Of a stretch of DNA of 64,000 bases, positions 18,816-27,955 are shown one piece after another. The stretch spans positions 124,001 through 188,000 of the forward strand of contig AM422018.1 in the NCBI GenBank assembly GCA_000069925.1, in the 5' to 3' direction. The notes under the pieces were generated by a model. The model was given only the letters and a program-made list of their open reading frames with translations. It was not told the origin of the DNA and did not search any database. The position numbers and the translations under genes are program-made. This DNA comes from Candidatus Phytoplasma australiense. GTDB lineage: Bacteria; Bacillota_I; Bacilli_A; Acholeplasmatales; Acholeplasmataceae. Every line of letters starts with the position of its first letter. Position 1 is the first letter of the stretch.

Positions 18816-18897
18816 CACTATATATATAGGCCGAAAAAAAGAAAAAATCACCTACAAAACGACATGGATTAAATTTTTTACAAAATAATGCGGAGTT
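18816..18897. repeat. ~82-bp direct repeat, left copy
   Basis: This segment, with core ACGACATGGATTAAATTTTT and ending AATAATGCGGAGTT, recurs in the same orientation at 20216-20297. The pair encloses the transposase gene and the nested palindrome. Confidence 0.8.
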
Positions 18898-18978
18898 ATT
18901 AATTTTTTATAGAAAAAATGCGCAGTAAAACAACCTCTTGTTAAAAAGGTTTTGAGTTTATTATCGATAATTAAATAT

Positions 18979-19923
18979 TTATCTAAAAGTTTGAGAATAT
19001 TTTACAGGAGATGAAGTATTTAATTTAGTTAAAAGCCATTGGTTATTCCAAAAGGAAGTAAATTGATTGATAATTTTTTTGATTTTGCATGGAACTTGTT
19101 GAAATAAAAATGGATGTTGGTTGAATAAAATACTTTTCATCTGGCCAAAAAAGTTCTCAATCACGGCGTTATCGCGTGGGGTTGCTTTGCGGGGCATGCT
19201 GATTAAAAACCTTTTTTTAGTTAAGGTTTGTTGTACTTTTAGGGATTGATAAACTAATCCTTGGTCGGAATGGATAACACAAGGTTCTTTTAATGGAGGT
19301 AGTTTTTTGATTGTATTTAAAATTAATTCTTTATCTTGGCGATTCGAAGTATGGGATGCGATGATTTGGTTGTTAAAAGAATCGATGATGGCAGAAAAAT
19401 AGATAAATCCTTGGGAAGTGGAAAAATAAGTAATGTCGGTGAATAATTTTTTCATAGGTTGGGATGAGGTAAAGTCTTGATTGATTAAATTTGGTGCAAC
19501 TTGGAGGTTAGATTTTAAATTTTTATAATAATAATATTTATTTTTTTTAGGCCTTAACTTACAACAAATATTATTTTCTTTCATGATAAGATAAACTTTT
19601 TTCTTAGTAATGGGTTCGTTAAAAGTTTTTTGGTATAAATCAGTAATTTTACGATGGCCGTAAAAATATTGGTGGTGTAAACATAAAAATTTAATTCTTT
19701 TTTGTTGTAAAAAATATTTTTTTTGTTTTAATTTTTGCTTTTCTTCAATTTTTAGCCAATAATAATAAATACTTCGATTAATGCGAATTGTTTTTAAAAT
19801 GGTAGTTAAATTTAGGTCTTGAGAAAATTGTTTAACCAATTGAAAAACTATTTTTTTATTAATAGTTTGAATGTGAGAAATCATATTTTGTAATAATCTT
19901 ATTTTTTGCTTTAATTTTTGCAT
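18979..19923 (-). CDS. tra5: IS3-family (tra5-like) transposase, catalytic ORF
   Basis: This 314-residue DDE transposase of the IS3/IS150 type has an HTH_21-like region followed by an rve integrase core. With the frame counted from an alternative TTG four codons upstream, the triad is Asp167 (FTDITYFS), Asp224 (IHSDQGLVY) and Glu260 (AVIENFFGQ), with the typical 35-residue D-E spacing. The ORF looks intact. No orfA with a helix-turn-helix is seen in 19924-20090, and no TGGGCTGCTG-type terminal repeats flank it closely, so it may be an immobile copy. It sits between direct repeats 18816-18897 and 20216-20297. Confidence 0.9.
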   Translation of the reverse strand: MQKLKQKIRLLQNMISHIQTINKKIVFQLVKQFSQDLNLTTILKTIRINRSIYYYWLKIEEKQKLKQKKYFLQQKRIKFLCLHHQYFYGHRKITDLYQKTFNEPITKKKVYLIMKENNICCKLRPKKNKYYYYKNLKSNLQVAPNLINQDFTSSQPMKKLFTDITYFSTSQGFIYFSAIIDSFNNQIIASHTSNRQDKELILNTIKKLPPLKEPCVIHSDQGLVYQSLKVQQTLTKKRFLISMPRKATPRDNAVIENFFGQMKSILFNQHPFLFQQVPCKIKKIINQFTSFWNNQWLLTKLNTSSPVKYSQTFR

Positions 19924-20088
19924 TATTAACACCAATTCTCTTATATCTTAATATTTTTTTTTATTAATTACAAAGATAATTATAACTCAAAAATATATTT
20001 TAAAATTTAATTTTAAAATATATTTATTAAATTACTATATAATATGATTATATTATTTATTTAAGATTAAATAAATAATATTAATGAT

Positions 20089-20215
20089 TATGTTTCTAAT
20101 AAGGTTAAACCCGAATTAATCATTACTCATCACAAACCAATTCAAAACAGCCTTGGAGGGCTTTTTTGAATTGGTGTTTAGTTTTACCCACGGGTTTAAC
20201 CTTATTAGAAACATA
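20089..20215. repeat. 127-bp nested palindrome with perfect 25-bp ends
   Basis: Bases 20089-20113 are the exact reverse complement of 20191-20215. Inside, ACCAATTCAAAA (20136-20147) pairs with TTTTGAATTGGT (20164-20175) and AGCC pairs with GGCT, around a TTGGAG loop. It ends exactly where the right ~82-bp direct repeat begins. It could be a small non-autonomous element, a bidirectional terminator or a cruciform. Confidence 0.85.
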
Positions 20216-20297
20216 CCATTATATATAGGTCAAAAAAAAGAAAAACTCTCCATAAAAACGACATGGATTAAATTTTTTTACACAATAATGCGGAGTT
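20216..20297. repeat. ~82-bp direct repeat, right copy
   Basis: Second copy of the 18816-18897 sequence in the same orientation, with a few differences. Confidence 0.8.
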
Positions 20298-20897
20298 TTT
20301 AATTTTGGGCTGTTTGTGCTATATAATAACAAGGGTTAATTAGCAAATCCCTCACCATAAACACTAGCGAAAATGATGATGGAAGAAATAAAAAACCCCC
20401 CCTCTAGTTGAGGGGGGTTATAAATTAGATTGAAAAATGATCCGTTTTAATTTATGCCAAAATTGTAAAAATTAAAAGTAGGTATTTACAAGGTTTTTTT
20501 AGGTCACTTAGAGGATAAATTGGATTTAAGGGGGTATAAATCTTAAACCATTAATTGTAATTTAATCACAGCGAGAGGGGCAAAATAATGCGTTAAAGAG
20601 GTATGTTTGATTTAGGGGGGTATTTTTTATTCTAAAAGTAGTTATTTGAAATTAAAAAAATAATATTTTCAATTATAATTTTTAATTTCTTTTTTTTGAC
20701 TTCTTCTTTATTAGAACAATAAATATCAAATCATAAATATAAAATCATTTAAGAGCTAATATTTTGAATATTCATTTTTTATAATTAATAAAATTCTTTA
20801 AATCAATTCTTTTTAGATTATTGTGTAAAAAAAATAATTTTTTTATATTTTAGTATTGACAACAATAATTTTTAATAGCATCATATATATGATTAAT
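20298..20897. other. non-coding region with G/C-run motifs
   Basis: It holds a C6/G6 hairpin (about 20393-20419) and two copies of a GATTTA(A/G)GGGGGTAT motif (near 20523 and 20609). These G-rich runs are unusual for this genome. No gene is seen. The composition hints at a different origin, such as plasmid or phage debris. Confidence 0.5.
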
Positions 20898-20950
20898 ATA
20901 TAAAGAAAGAAATAAAAACTATTTAAAAGTTTTTATTTCTTTCTTTATAT
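20898..20950. repeat. perfect 23-bp hairpin
   Basis: 20898-20920 pairs exactly with 20928-20950 around the 7-nt loop ATTTAAA. It is not followed by a T-run on either side. Partly symmetric TATA-rich sequence extends beyond the stem. Confidence 0.85.
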
Positions 20951-21024
20951 TACATATACATATATTATACTATTAAAATATTATTACTTTATACTTATAA
21001 AATATAAATTTTTTTCTTCAAAAA

Positions 21025-21205
21025 ACCAATTAGAAAAGTGGTACTGGTTGAGAACAACAAATTTAAAAATAATTAATATTTTATATTTTGACAAATAATT
21101 TTAATTATGTTATAATAAAGGTAATTAATAAACAATTTGGTTTTTCAAAAAATCATATTTTTTTTGGAAAAAAATGTTGTTCTCAAATGGTGCCATTTTC
21201 GTGGA
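21025..21205. repeat. imperfect inverted repeat at the sigma-factor break point
   Basis: TTGAGAACAAC (21048-21058) and GTTGTTCTCAA (21176-21186) pair exactly, with weaker pairing outside (GTGGTAC / GTGCCAT region). The right arm covers the last codons and stop of the truncated sigma gene. Confidence 0.6.
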
Positions 21206-21557
21206 GCTTACCATTTTCTTCAAAAGGAATATTATCTGCTTGTTTTTCTTTCCGAAAAACTTCTCTGGAAATGGAAGTAGTTTGTAGGCCTCTAATAAGT
21301 TCTGTAATTTCACCTTTAATTGTTGGGTTAGCATAGGCAATAAAATCACATCCTAAATATTGATAATTATTTAAAACTTTGATTAAACCTAAAATTCCTT
21401 CTTGGTATAAATCCTCTCTTTGGAGTGCTTTAGGGAAGTATTTAAATTGGTTGGCTATTTTTTTTACTAATGGAAAATGCATTTTAATCAATTGATCGCG
21501 AATTGCTAAATTATTTTTATTTTTTAAAAAATCTTTAAATAATTTTTGTCTTAACAT
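21183..21557 (-). pseudogene. truncated sigma-70-family factor (region 2 only)
   Basis: The 124 codons start with a good ribosome site (GGAAGGAATAAAATG at 21557). Residues about 18-90 match sigma region 2 (HFPLVKKIANQF, EDLYQEGILGLIKV, FIAYANPTIKGEI). The promoter -35 reading domains are missing: the frame ends within odd sequence (ENGKLHENGTI) where an inverted repeat begins. Phytoplasma mobile units carry such sigma factors at roughly 200 residues, so I read this as a broken remnant. A short anti-sigma-like role cannot be excluded. Confidence 0.7.
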
Positions 21558-21852
21558 TTTATTCCTTCCTAAAAATATTTTTAGAAAAGATATGAAATTA
21601 TTTTTTTAGTCTTGAAAAGAAAAAAGACTAACTATTAAGTTAATCTTAAAGAATTTTTAAAAAGTAAAAAGTTGTCCAAAGTTTTGGAACACCTCACTTG
21701 CCATAATTTTATGTAAAGACCTTAATAATTTTGATAAGATAGTTACTATTGTTTTTCCTCTAGATTTTGCAAAAATCATTATAAAACTAATTTCTTTAAC
21801 AAAGCTTTCTTAAAAAATTTAATTTTTGTTTGTTATTATCGTGAATAATAAT

Positions 21853-23406
21853 TTATTGTGGTAAAACATTTTCTAAATCTATGCGCTGAAATAACATTTC
21901 ATCTGGCATCAATTTTTTAGTTTTCAACAAACCAAAAGTTTTTAAACTTTCAAAAGTAACATCTTCTGCCTGAATTTGACAAAGGATTTTTTCTGCTGTT
22001 TGTGGTAAAAAAGGTTTTAATAAAACGCCTAAAAACCTCAAAGCTTCTGTCAAAGAATATAAAACATAATTTAATAAAGTTTCTTTTTCGGGTAATTGTG
22101 CTAATTCCCAAGGTTTAACAGAATCAATGTATTTATTCATTAATCGCGCTAATTTTTCTACTTCTTCCAAGGCCTCACCCACTTTACACTCTTCAAATTT
22201 TTGACGCATTAAAGGCAAAACTAACAAAACTTTTTGCGATAAATCAAACTCTTGGTGATTTTCAGGAAGATCCAAAATTTGAGTAAGTTGGTAATTACGA
22301 TAACTTTTTAACATTCCAAAAATACGATGAACTACGTTGCCAAAAAGATTGACTAAAACACTATTATGTCTTTCAACTAACAATTCATAAGTAATATTTC
22401 CGTCACTTGCATAAGGGATTTCATGTAAAACAAAATAACGAATAGTGTCAATGGGAAAAAATTTTAATAAATCATCTACATATAAAACGTTGCCTTTTGA
22501 TTTAGACATTTTATTTTTATCAAATAAAATCCAAGGATGAGCTAAAAATTTTTGGGGCAACTCAATTTTAAGAGCCATTAGTAAAATAGGCCAATAAATT
22601 AAATGAAATCTTAAAATATCTTTCCCAATGACATGCAAATTACAAGGCCAATATTGTAAAAACTTGGAACTAGTGTTTTCATTAGGGTTATAATCTAAAC
22701 CAGTTAAATAATTACTTAAAGCATCAATCCAAACATAAATAACATGGTTTTTATCACAAGGAACAGGGATTCCCCATCGAAAAGATGTTCTTGAAATTGA
22801 TAAATCATTTAACGGTTCTTTTAAAAGATTTAAAATTTCTTTTTTTTGTGTTTCTGGTTGGATTAAATTAGGGTTATTTTCTAAATAATCCAAAAGACGG
22901 TTTTGATATTTTGCTAATTTAAAAAAGTAAGTATCTTCACTAATTAAAATGGGGATTTCACCATTGAAAGTTTTTCCATCCACTAAATCTTTTTCTGATA
23001 CATAAACCTCTTCAGTCACTGAATACAATCCTTGGTATTTGCCTAAATAAATATCTCCTTGTTGCAATAATTTTGTAAAAATCACTTGAACTGCTTTTTG
23101 ATGTTTATGATTGGTTGTTTTAATAAAGCGATCATAACTAATTTGCATTAAATCATAAATTCTTTTAATTTCCGAAGAAATATAATTAACGTATTCTTGT
23201 GGAAGAACCCCTTTTGAAGAAGCTTTTTGTTCAATTTTTTGTCCATGTTCGTCTGTTCCTGTTTGAAAAAAAACATCCCAACCATCTAAACGCTTAAATC
23301 GAGCAATTGCATCAGCTAAAATAACTTCGTAAACATTTCCAATATGCGGTATTCCAGAAGCGTAAGCAATGGAAGTTGAAAGGTAAAATTTAGTTTTGTT
23401 TTCCAT
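21853..23406 (-). CDS. metG: methionyl-tRNA synthetase
   Basis: This 517-residue class I synthetase charges tRNA-Met. The HIGH-type motif is HIGN in ASGIPHIGNVYE near residue 20, and the KMSKSKG loop is present. The region that carries zinc-binding Cys in many homologues (after YQGLYSVTEE) has none here, as in the zinc-free type. The protein ends after the anticodon domain, without the C-terminal EMAP-like extension found in longer homologues. The RBS AAAGGAG precedes ATG 23406. A frameshifted DUF2963-like gene lies 37 bases upstream on the same strand. Confidence 0.97.
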   Translation of the reverse strand: MENKTKFYLSTSIAYASGIPHIGNVYEVILADAIARFKRLDGWDVFFQTGTDEHGQKIEQKASSKGVLPQEYVNYISSEIKRIYDLMQISYDRFIKTTNHKHQKAVQVIFTKLLQQGDIYLGKYQGLYSVTEEVYVSEKDLVDGKTFNGEIPILISEDTYFFKLAKYQNRLLDYLENNPNLIQPETQKKEILNLLKEPLNDLSISRTSFRWGIPVPCDKNHVIYVWIDALSNYLTGLDYNPNENTSSKFLQYWPCNLHVIGKDILRFHLIYWPILLMALKIELPQKFLAHPWILFDKNKMSKSKGNVLYVDDLLKFFPIDTIRYFVLHEIPYASDGNITYELLVERHNSVLVNLFGNVVHRIFGMLKSYRNYQLTQILDLPENHQEFDLSQKVLLVLPLMRQKFEECKVGEALEEVEKLARLMNKYIDSVKPWELAQLPEKETLLNYVLYSLTEALRFLGVLLKPFLPQTAEKILCQIQAEDVTFESLKTFGLLKTKKLMPDEMLFQRIDLENVLPQ

Positions 23407-23443
23407 AAAACTCCTTTATTAAAAATTATTTTAGTTCTAAAAA

Positions 23444-23750
23444 TTAAAATTTTTTCATTTCTTTGATAGTACCATCTTCATTAAAAACAATTTCTTTTAT
23501 CGGCATATCATTTTTATATTCAATTACAGAATGTTTATTTATTCCGTTTGCATAATAATTAGTTTCTAGATGTAAATAATTTTTACGAAAAAACGTTAAT
23601 TTATAGTCTCTCTGTTTGGTTTTTATGCCATTATAAGGATTAAAATCTATTATTGTGGTATAAAAATCAACATAATTTTTTTTGAATCATTATCCCTCTT
23701 TCATTATATATTTTTTCTTCATTAGAAAATAAATTTTTGAAAAAACTCAT
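23444..23750 (-). pseudogene. DUF2963-like gene with a single homopolymer frameshift
   Basis: It starts at ATG 23750 with a strong GGAG ribosome site (MSFFKNLFSNEEKIYNE...). The frame breaks at a run of eight A on the coding strand (T run 23676-23683). Removing one base joins it to DFYTTIIDFNPYNGIKTK and a continuous frame ending KEMKKF at 23444. The 'DFNPYNGIKTK' and 'NEDGTIKEM' segments match the repeat pattern of the DUF2963-like protein at 58702. With one base removed it would encode about 101 residues. Decay, slippage-based switching and sequence error cannot be told apart here. Confidence 0.65.
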
Positions 23751-24366
23751 TTTATATTTCTCCTTTTTTTATTATTCTTTTTTTAATTAACAAACATGAT
23801 GAAAAAATTATTTTTATGCCTTCATTATGTTTTTTTGCAAGTTTTTATTTGACAAAATTAATTATAGCAGAATGAATTATTTTGTTATATTATGATAATT
23901 TTTCAACTTTATAAAAATTTATCATATTTAAAAAAAGCAAAAATCTCTCTTTTTAAATTTTCTTTTATTTACGATAAATTTGTTTTTTTATAATTCATTA
24001 TCAATAAGTTAAAGGCATTAGTTTTTAATTATTTAAAAGGGTTTGATTATTGAAAAATAAGTAAGAATCAGTCTTTAAGAAGTATTTAATATTATTTTAA
24101 TGGAAGAAAAAAATATTGTTTTTTTGAGTATAACAATTGTTGGTATTCTAAAATTTTCATTTAGCTTCATTCATATGATGGGATTGGAAATGAATTGATA
24201 AAAAAATTTCTTTTAATTTAAATAATTTGGCTAAAGATGCACAAAGTTCTCCAGTTTAATTTTTCAGTTGTTTTTAAAAGAACATTTATTTTTCTTCTTT
24301 TTCATTGCATTTTTGTGAAAATAAAGGAATGATTTTTTTTGCCACCTTGATTTTTACTATTTAATA
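23751..24366. other. intergenic region without genes
   Basis: AT-rich. I see only short open stretches and no recognisable remnant. Confidence 0.5.
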
Positions 24367-24367
24367 A

Positions 24368-24393
24368 TAAAAAAAAGCTATTTTTAAATAGCC
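24368..24393 (-). terminator. terminator of pepA
   Basis: On the minus strand GGCTATTT...AATAGCT forms a stem followed by eight T, 51 bases after the pepA stop. Confidence 0.85.
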
Positions 24394-24443
24394 TTAAGTT
24401 TTAACAACGTAAAGAAGATTTTTTCTTAATCGTAATTTTTTAA

Positions 24444-25925
24444 TCATTTATTTTCGTAATAATCTTTAACTAAATGATTTAAAAGACGCACTCCGAATCC
24501 AGAAGCCCAAGAAGAGTTGAATTCGTTTTTCTTTTTGCCTGAAGCAACACCCGCAATATCTATGTGAGCCCAAGGAATATCGTCACCTACAAAACGTTTT
24601 AAAAATTGGGCTGCAGTAATAGAACCAGCGCCGTAACCTACAGGACAATTAGAAATATCAGCAAATTTGCCATCTACTAATCTATCATATTCAGGACCTA
24701 AAGGGAATTGCCAAACTTTTTCTTCTGTAACTTCTCCCGAATGAACTAATTGTTTTACTAATTCTTTATTGTTAGAAAAAAGCCCTGCATATTCATATCC
24801 TAAAGCAACTACAATGGCTCCGGTTAAAGTAGCCAAATCGATTATCATTTTGGGTTGCAATTTAGTTTTGCAATACCATAAAGCATCTGCTAGGACAAGC
24901 CTTCCTTCAGCATCAGTGTTGATAACTTCGATGGTTTGTCCAGACATTGAAGTGACAATATCACCAGGACGTTGTGCGTTTGAACCAGGCATATTTTCAA
25001 CTAAACCAATTACTCCTAAGACATTTACTTTTGCTTTTCTAGCAGCTAAAGCATGCATTAATCCTACTACAGTTGCGGCTCCTGCCATATCACCTTTCAT
25101 ATCTTCCATTTTATTAGAAGGTTTTAGAGAAATACCGCCAGTATCAAAGACAACTCCTTTGCCTACAAAAGCTACTGGTTTTTCATTTTCGTTGCCACCT
25201 AGCCATTTCATGACTACTAAATAAGGAGGTCTTTGGGATCCTTGAGCAACTCCTAATAAAGCATTCATTCCTAATTTTTCTAAGGTTTCTTTGTTTAAAA
25301 CTTCAACTTCAACTCCGAGAGTTTGTAGTTGTTGTGTTCTTTCAACAAATTCGTTAGTTCCTAAAATGTTAGCAGGTTCATTAACTAATTCTTTAGTTAA
25401 ATTAACCCCTCCTAAGATAGCTTTTACATCATCAAATTCTTTTTGACATAATTCAGCATTTTCAGTAATAAAAGTAATTTCTAAATTTTTTTCATTTTTT
25501 GTTTTTTGTGTGTGATAATGTTTAAAAGAGTAACTTCTTAATAAAAGACCTAAAGCAAAATGCATTACTTGGGAAGTTTGATTCTCAATTCCTAAAGCAT
25601 CAGCAAAAACAACCACTTTATTAGCTTTATTAAGTTGAGGAAAGCAAAGGCCTCCTGTTTTTAAAAAAGTTTGGTCATTAATTTCTTCTTGTTTTCCTAA
25701 TCCCATTACTTGTAAACAAGCAACAGGTGACCCTTCTGGGTATAATAATTTGACCTGAGTGCCAAAAACTCCTTTAAAATTTTCTCTTAAAAAACTTTTT
25801 TTAGCAACTCCTTTGGGATCTACTGCTTCTAAGCCAAAGGAATTTTCGTATTTTTCTACTTGTAAAACAACAGCTGTGTCAACATCCATGCTTGGCAAAT
25901 AATTTTTTTTAAAATAAATTTTCAT
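24444..25925 (-). CDS. pepA: leucyl aminopeptidase (M17, PepA)
   Basis: This 493-residue cytosolic two-metal aminopeptidase trims N-terminal residues from peptides. The C-terminal catalytic domain shows GKGVVFDTGGISLKPS, MKGDMAGAA and the family signature NTDAEGRLVLADAL, which supply metal ligands and the catalytic Lys and Arg. The length is normal. It is probably used to recycle imported or degraded peptides in an organism with few amino-acid pathways. ATG 25925 follows a weak GGGG/AAGAAAT stretch. It stands alone with its own terminator. Confidence 0.97.
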   Translation of the reverse strand: MKIYFKKNYLPSMDVDTAVVLQVEKYENSFGLEAVDPKGVAKKSFLRENFKGVFGTQVKLLYPEGSPVACLQVMGLGKQEEINDQTFLKTGGLCFPQLNKANKVVVFADALGIENQTSQVMHFALGLLLRSYSFKHYHTQKTKNEKNLEITFITENAELCQKEFDDVKAILGGVNLTKELVNEPANILGTNEFVERTQQLQTLGVEVEVLNKETLEKLGMNALLGVAQGSQRPPYLVVMKWLGGNENEKPVAFVGKGVVFDTGGISLKPSNKMEDMKGDMAGAATVVGLMHALAARKAKVNVLGVIGLVENMPGSNAQRPGDIVTSMSGQTIEVINTDAEGRLVLADALWYCKTKLQPKMIIDLATLTGAIVVALGYEYAGLFSNNKELVKQLVHSGEVTEEKVWQFPLGPEYDRLVDGKFADISNCPVGYGAGSITAAQFLKRFVGDDIPWAHIDIAGVASGKKKNEFNSSWASGFGVRLLNHLVKDYYENK

Positions 25926-26335
25926 AACGTATACCCCTATTTCTTATTTTGAAAAACAAAATTGTTAAAAAAATATAAAAAAAGGAATCCCAAAAGGACA
26001 ATATTTTTTTAAAGAAAAATCAAAAACCCTTTCTTAAAAAGATTATTAAATTCTCAATTTTATTATATATTAAAAAAAAATAATTATAACATAAAAAAAC
26101 AAAAAAAAGAAGTTTTATTTATTGTTTCAAAGGGCAATTTTAAAAGTAATTAGCGATAAATGAAAATAAGATTTATTAGTTATTTTTAATTTTCAAAATT
26201 TTTTGTGATTTTTTTCGTTTTTCTTTTTCAAACTATTAAAAACTATTATATTTTGGTATCTCAATTGATTTATAAACAAAATAAAATAATTAATTTTTCA
26301 TTTCAAATTAAAATTTTTGCAATTATAAAAACATC
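25926..26335. other. intergenic region before the palindrome-controlled genes
   Basis: AT-rich with no gene. An open stretch at 26205-26414 overlaps the conserved leader and is not called. Confidence 0.5.
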
Positions 26336-26339
26336 AATA

Positions 26340-26510
26340 AATTACAAGTCAAAAATAAGTTACAAGTTTAGCAAATTAATTTTACTATACGTAAAACTTG
26401 TTTTTTTGATGTAGAATATAATTAATAGTGGTTTTGTTTTTAAAATAATCACTATTAAAAAATAAATGCTTTATTTTGATATATCAAAATAAGGGAAGGA
26501 ATAATTAAAA
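26340..26510 (+). promoter_or_regulatory. conserved leader with 20-bp palindrome, copy 1
   Basis: In order: ACAAGTTT...AAACTTGT hairpin with T-run, ATATAAT (-10-like) near 26415, a shared TAGTGGTTTTG segment, then the perfect palindrome TATTTTGATA/TATCAAAATA at 26472-26491, and the ribosome site. The same order occurs at 26930-27128 and 58030-58234. The palindrome lies between promoter and start codon, a fitting site for a dimeric repressor. Confidence 0.7.
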
Positions 26511-26903
26511 ATGAACCAAAACAATCAACAATATCAGGGAAAACAACCAAAAAATTATCCTAACGAAAAAAAATCACATATTTCAATTAAATTTTCTGTA
26601 GGACGTGTATTGTGCTTTATAATTTTAATTTTTGTTTTTTTCTTTATAAGATATGGATATTTTATATCTTTAGCTAAAAGAATGCCAGAATATGTTAATT
26701 ATGAATCAAATCCGAGTGAGAAAAACAAGAAGAAATATCGCGCGGCTGTTGAAAAATTTGAGAAAGATTATAGAAAATCAGCATTAATTTCTTGGTTAGC
26801 TTGTTTGGTAATTCCTGCTTTAATTTGTTTTTTAGGAAGAAAAGATAAAAAAGGTTTTTATCAAAATCCCTCGCATTCACCTACATATCCGCCAAGATAT
26901 TAA
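26511..26903 (+). CDS. small two-helix membrane protein with a Gln/Asn/Pro-rich tail
   Basis: This 130-residue protein has a hydrophilic N-terminus (MNQNNQQYQGKQP) and two hydrophobic helices at about 30-55 and 90-112, separated by a charged, likely helical stretch (NPSEKNKKKYRAAVEKF). The C-terminal tail is NPSHSPTYPPRY. The closest relative is the gene at 58235, with the same HISIKFSVGRV core. The start is supported by GGAAGGA, twelve bases upstream. The family is unknown to me; shared regulation with 27129 and 58235 suggests a common condition of expression. Confidence 0.8.
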   Translation: MNQNNQQYQGKQPKNYPNEKKSHISIKFSVGRVLCFIILIFVFFFIRYGYFISLAKRMPEYVNYESNPSEKNKKKYRAAVEKFEKDYRKSALISWLACLVIPALICFLGRKDKKGFYQNPSHSPTYPPRY

Positions 26904-26925
26904 AACAAAATTAATTATTTTGAAA

Positions 26926-27128
26926 AAACCAACAAATTCTAAGCCAAAAACAAGTTTCAAGTTTAGTAAATTCATTTTACTATACGCAAAACTTGTTTTT
27001 TTTATTTTGTTTATGGTACAATTACAAATAATAGTGGTTTTGTTTTTGAAATAATCACTTTTGTTTAAATAATAAAAAATTAAATGATTTATTTTGATAT
27101 ATCAAAATAAGAAAAGGAATAATTAAAA
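26926..27128 (+). promoter_or_regulatory. conserved leader with 20-bp palindrome, copy 2
   Basis: Same order as copy 1: CAAGTTT...AAACTTG hairpin, -10-like TACAAT near 27016, TAGTGGTTTTG, the perfect 20-bp palindrome at 27090-27109, then AAAAGGA and ATG. Confidence 0.7.
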
Positions 27129-27542
27129 ATGAACCAAAACCGTCCATATCAAGGACAACCAAATCAATACCCACCAAATCAGAACTATCCACAATATCCA
27201 GGACAACAACCAAACAATTATCCCAACGTAAAACAAACATATATTCCAGACATTGCAGTGCAAATAGGATGCATTTTTACTCTAATATGGAGTATACCCG
27301 TTTGCTTTTTTGTAACAATTTTCTCCCTTATTATTCTTCCACTAGTTCTCTTTGATTTTTTTCTTATCACTCTTATTATACTTTCTTTCAAGGTGTTACA
27401 AGGCAAAGCAAGTCCTACTACAAAAATAATATTAGGTATATTAATTCTTCCATCCCTAGTTCCGAGTATCTTAATTTTAGTTGGAGAATACAAACCTAAG
27501 AATTATCCTTTCGCCCCTTCTGCTCCTTTTTATAATTACTAA
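27129..27542 (+). CDS. small membrane protein with a Pro/Gln/Tyr-rich N-terminus
   Basis: This 137-residue protein has an N-terminal tail of Pro/Gln/Asn/Tyr repeats (YQGQPNQYPPNQNYPQYPGQ) that also begins the proteins at 26511 and 58235. About four hydrophobic segments follow, in an arrangement loosely like short DUF4870-type proteins. The membrane part does not match its neighbours, so tail and leader are shared while the core differs. RBS AAAAGGA. The role is unknown. Confidence 0.8.
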   Translation: MNQNRPYQGQPNQYPPNQNYPQYPGQQPNNYPNVKQTYIPDIAVQIGCIFTLIWSIPVCFFVTIFSLIILPLVLFDFFLITLIILSFKVLQGKASPTTKIILGILILPSLVPSILILVGEYKPKNYPFAPSAPFYNY

Positions 27543-27919
27543 AAATTATTTTAAAAACAAAACAATTAAAAACAATTATCCCCCCCCTTTTTTTTGGTCC
27601 TTTTTAAACATTAAACATAAATTAAAGACTAACTTATCCAAAATGAAATAAAAAAACTTTTCACAAACGTAAAGTTTTTTTGATGTTGTAATTATAATTA
27701 GTATCAAAAGTCGGAAAAGAAAAGAAAAAAATTTGACTAGGTGCAAAAATTAATGACAAAAAAAGAAATCAAAAAAAGTCTTAAAAACGCAACAGAGAAT
27801 CACAAAAATATTAATTTCATAATTTCTAAATAGTTTTTTTTATCTTAAGTAAATATTTAAGATAAAATGAACCTTTATTCAAAAACTTAATTATAATGAA
27901 TAACAAAACATCATCAAAA

Positions 27920-27955
27920 AAAGAGACCCACCGGAAAGTCTCTTTTTTTATTTTT
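27920..27955 (+). terminator. AAAGAGAC/GTCTCTTT terminator
   Basis: An 8-bp stem with a 10-nt loop and a T-run. It probably ends transcription from the 27129 gene or the small frame after it. Confidence 0.75.

Noticed and set aside
21088-21336. 82-codon plus-strand frame
   Set aside because: Antisense to the sigma-factor remnant and built on the inverted repeat.
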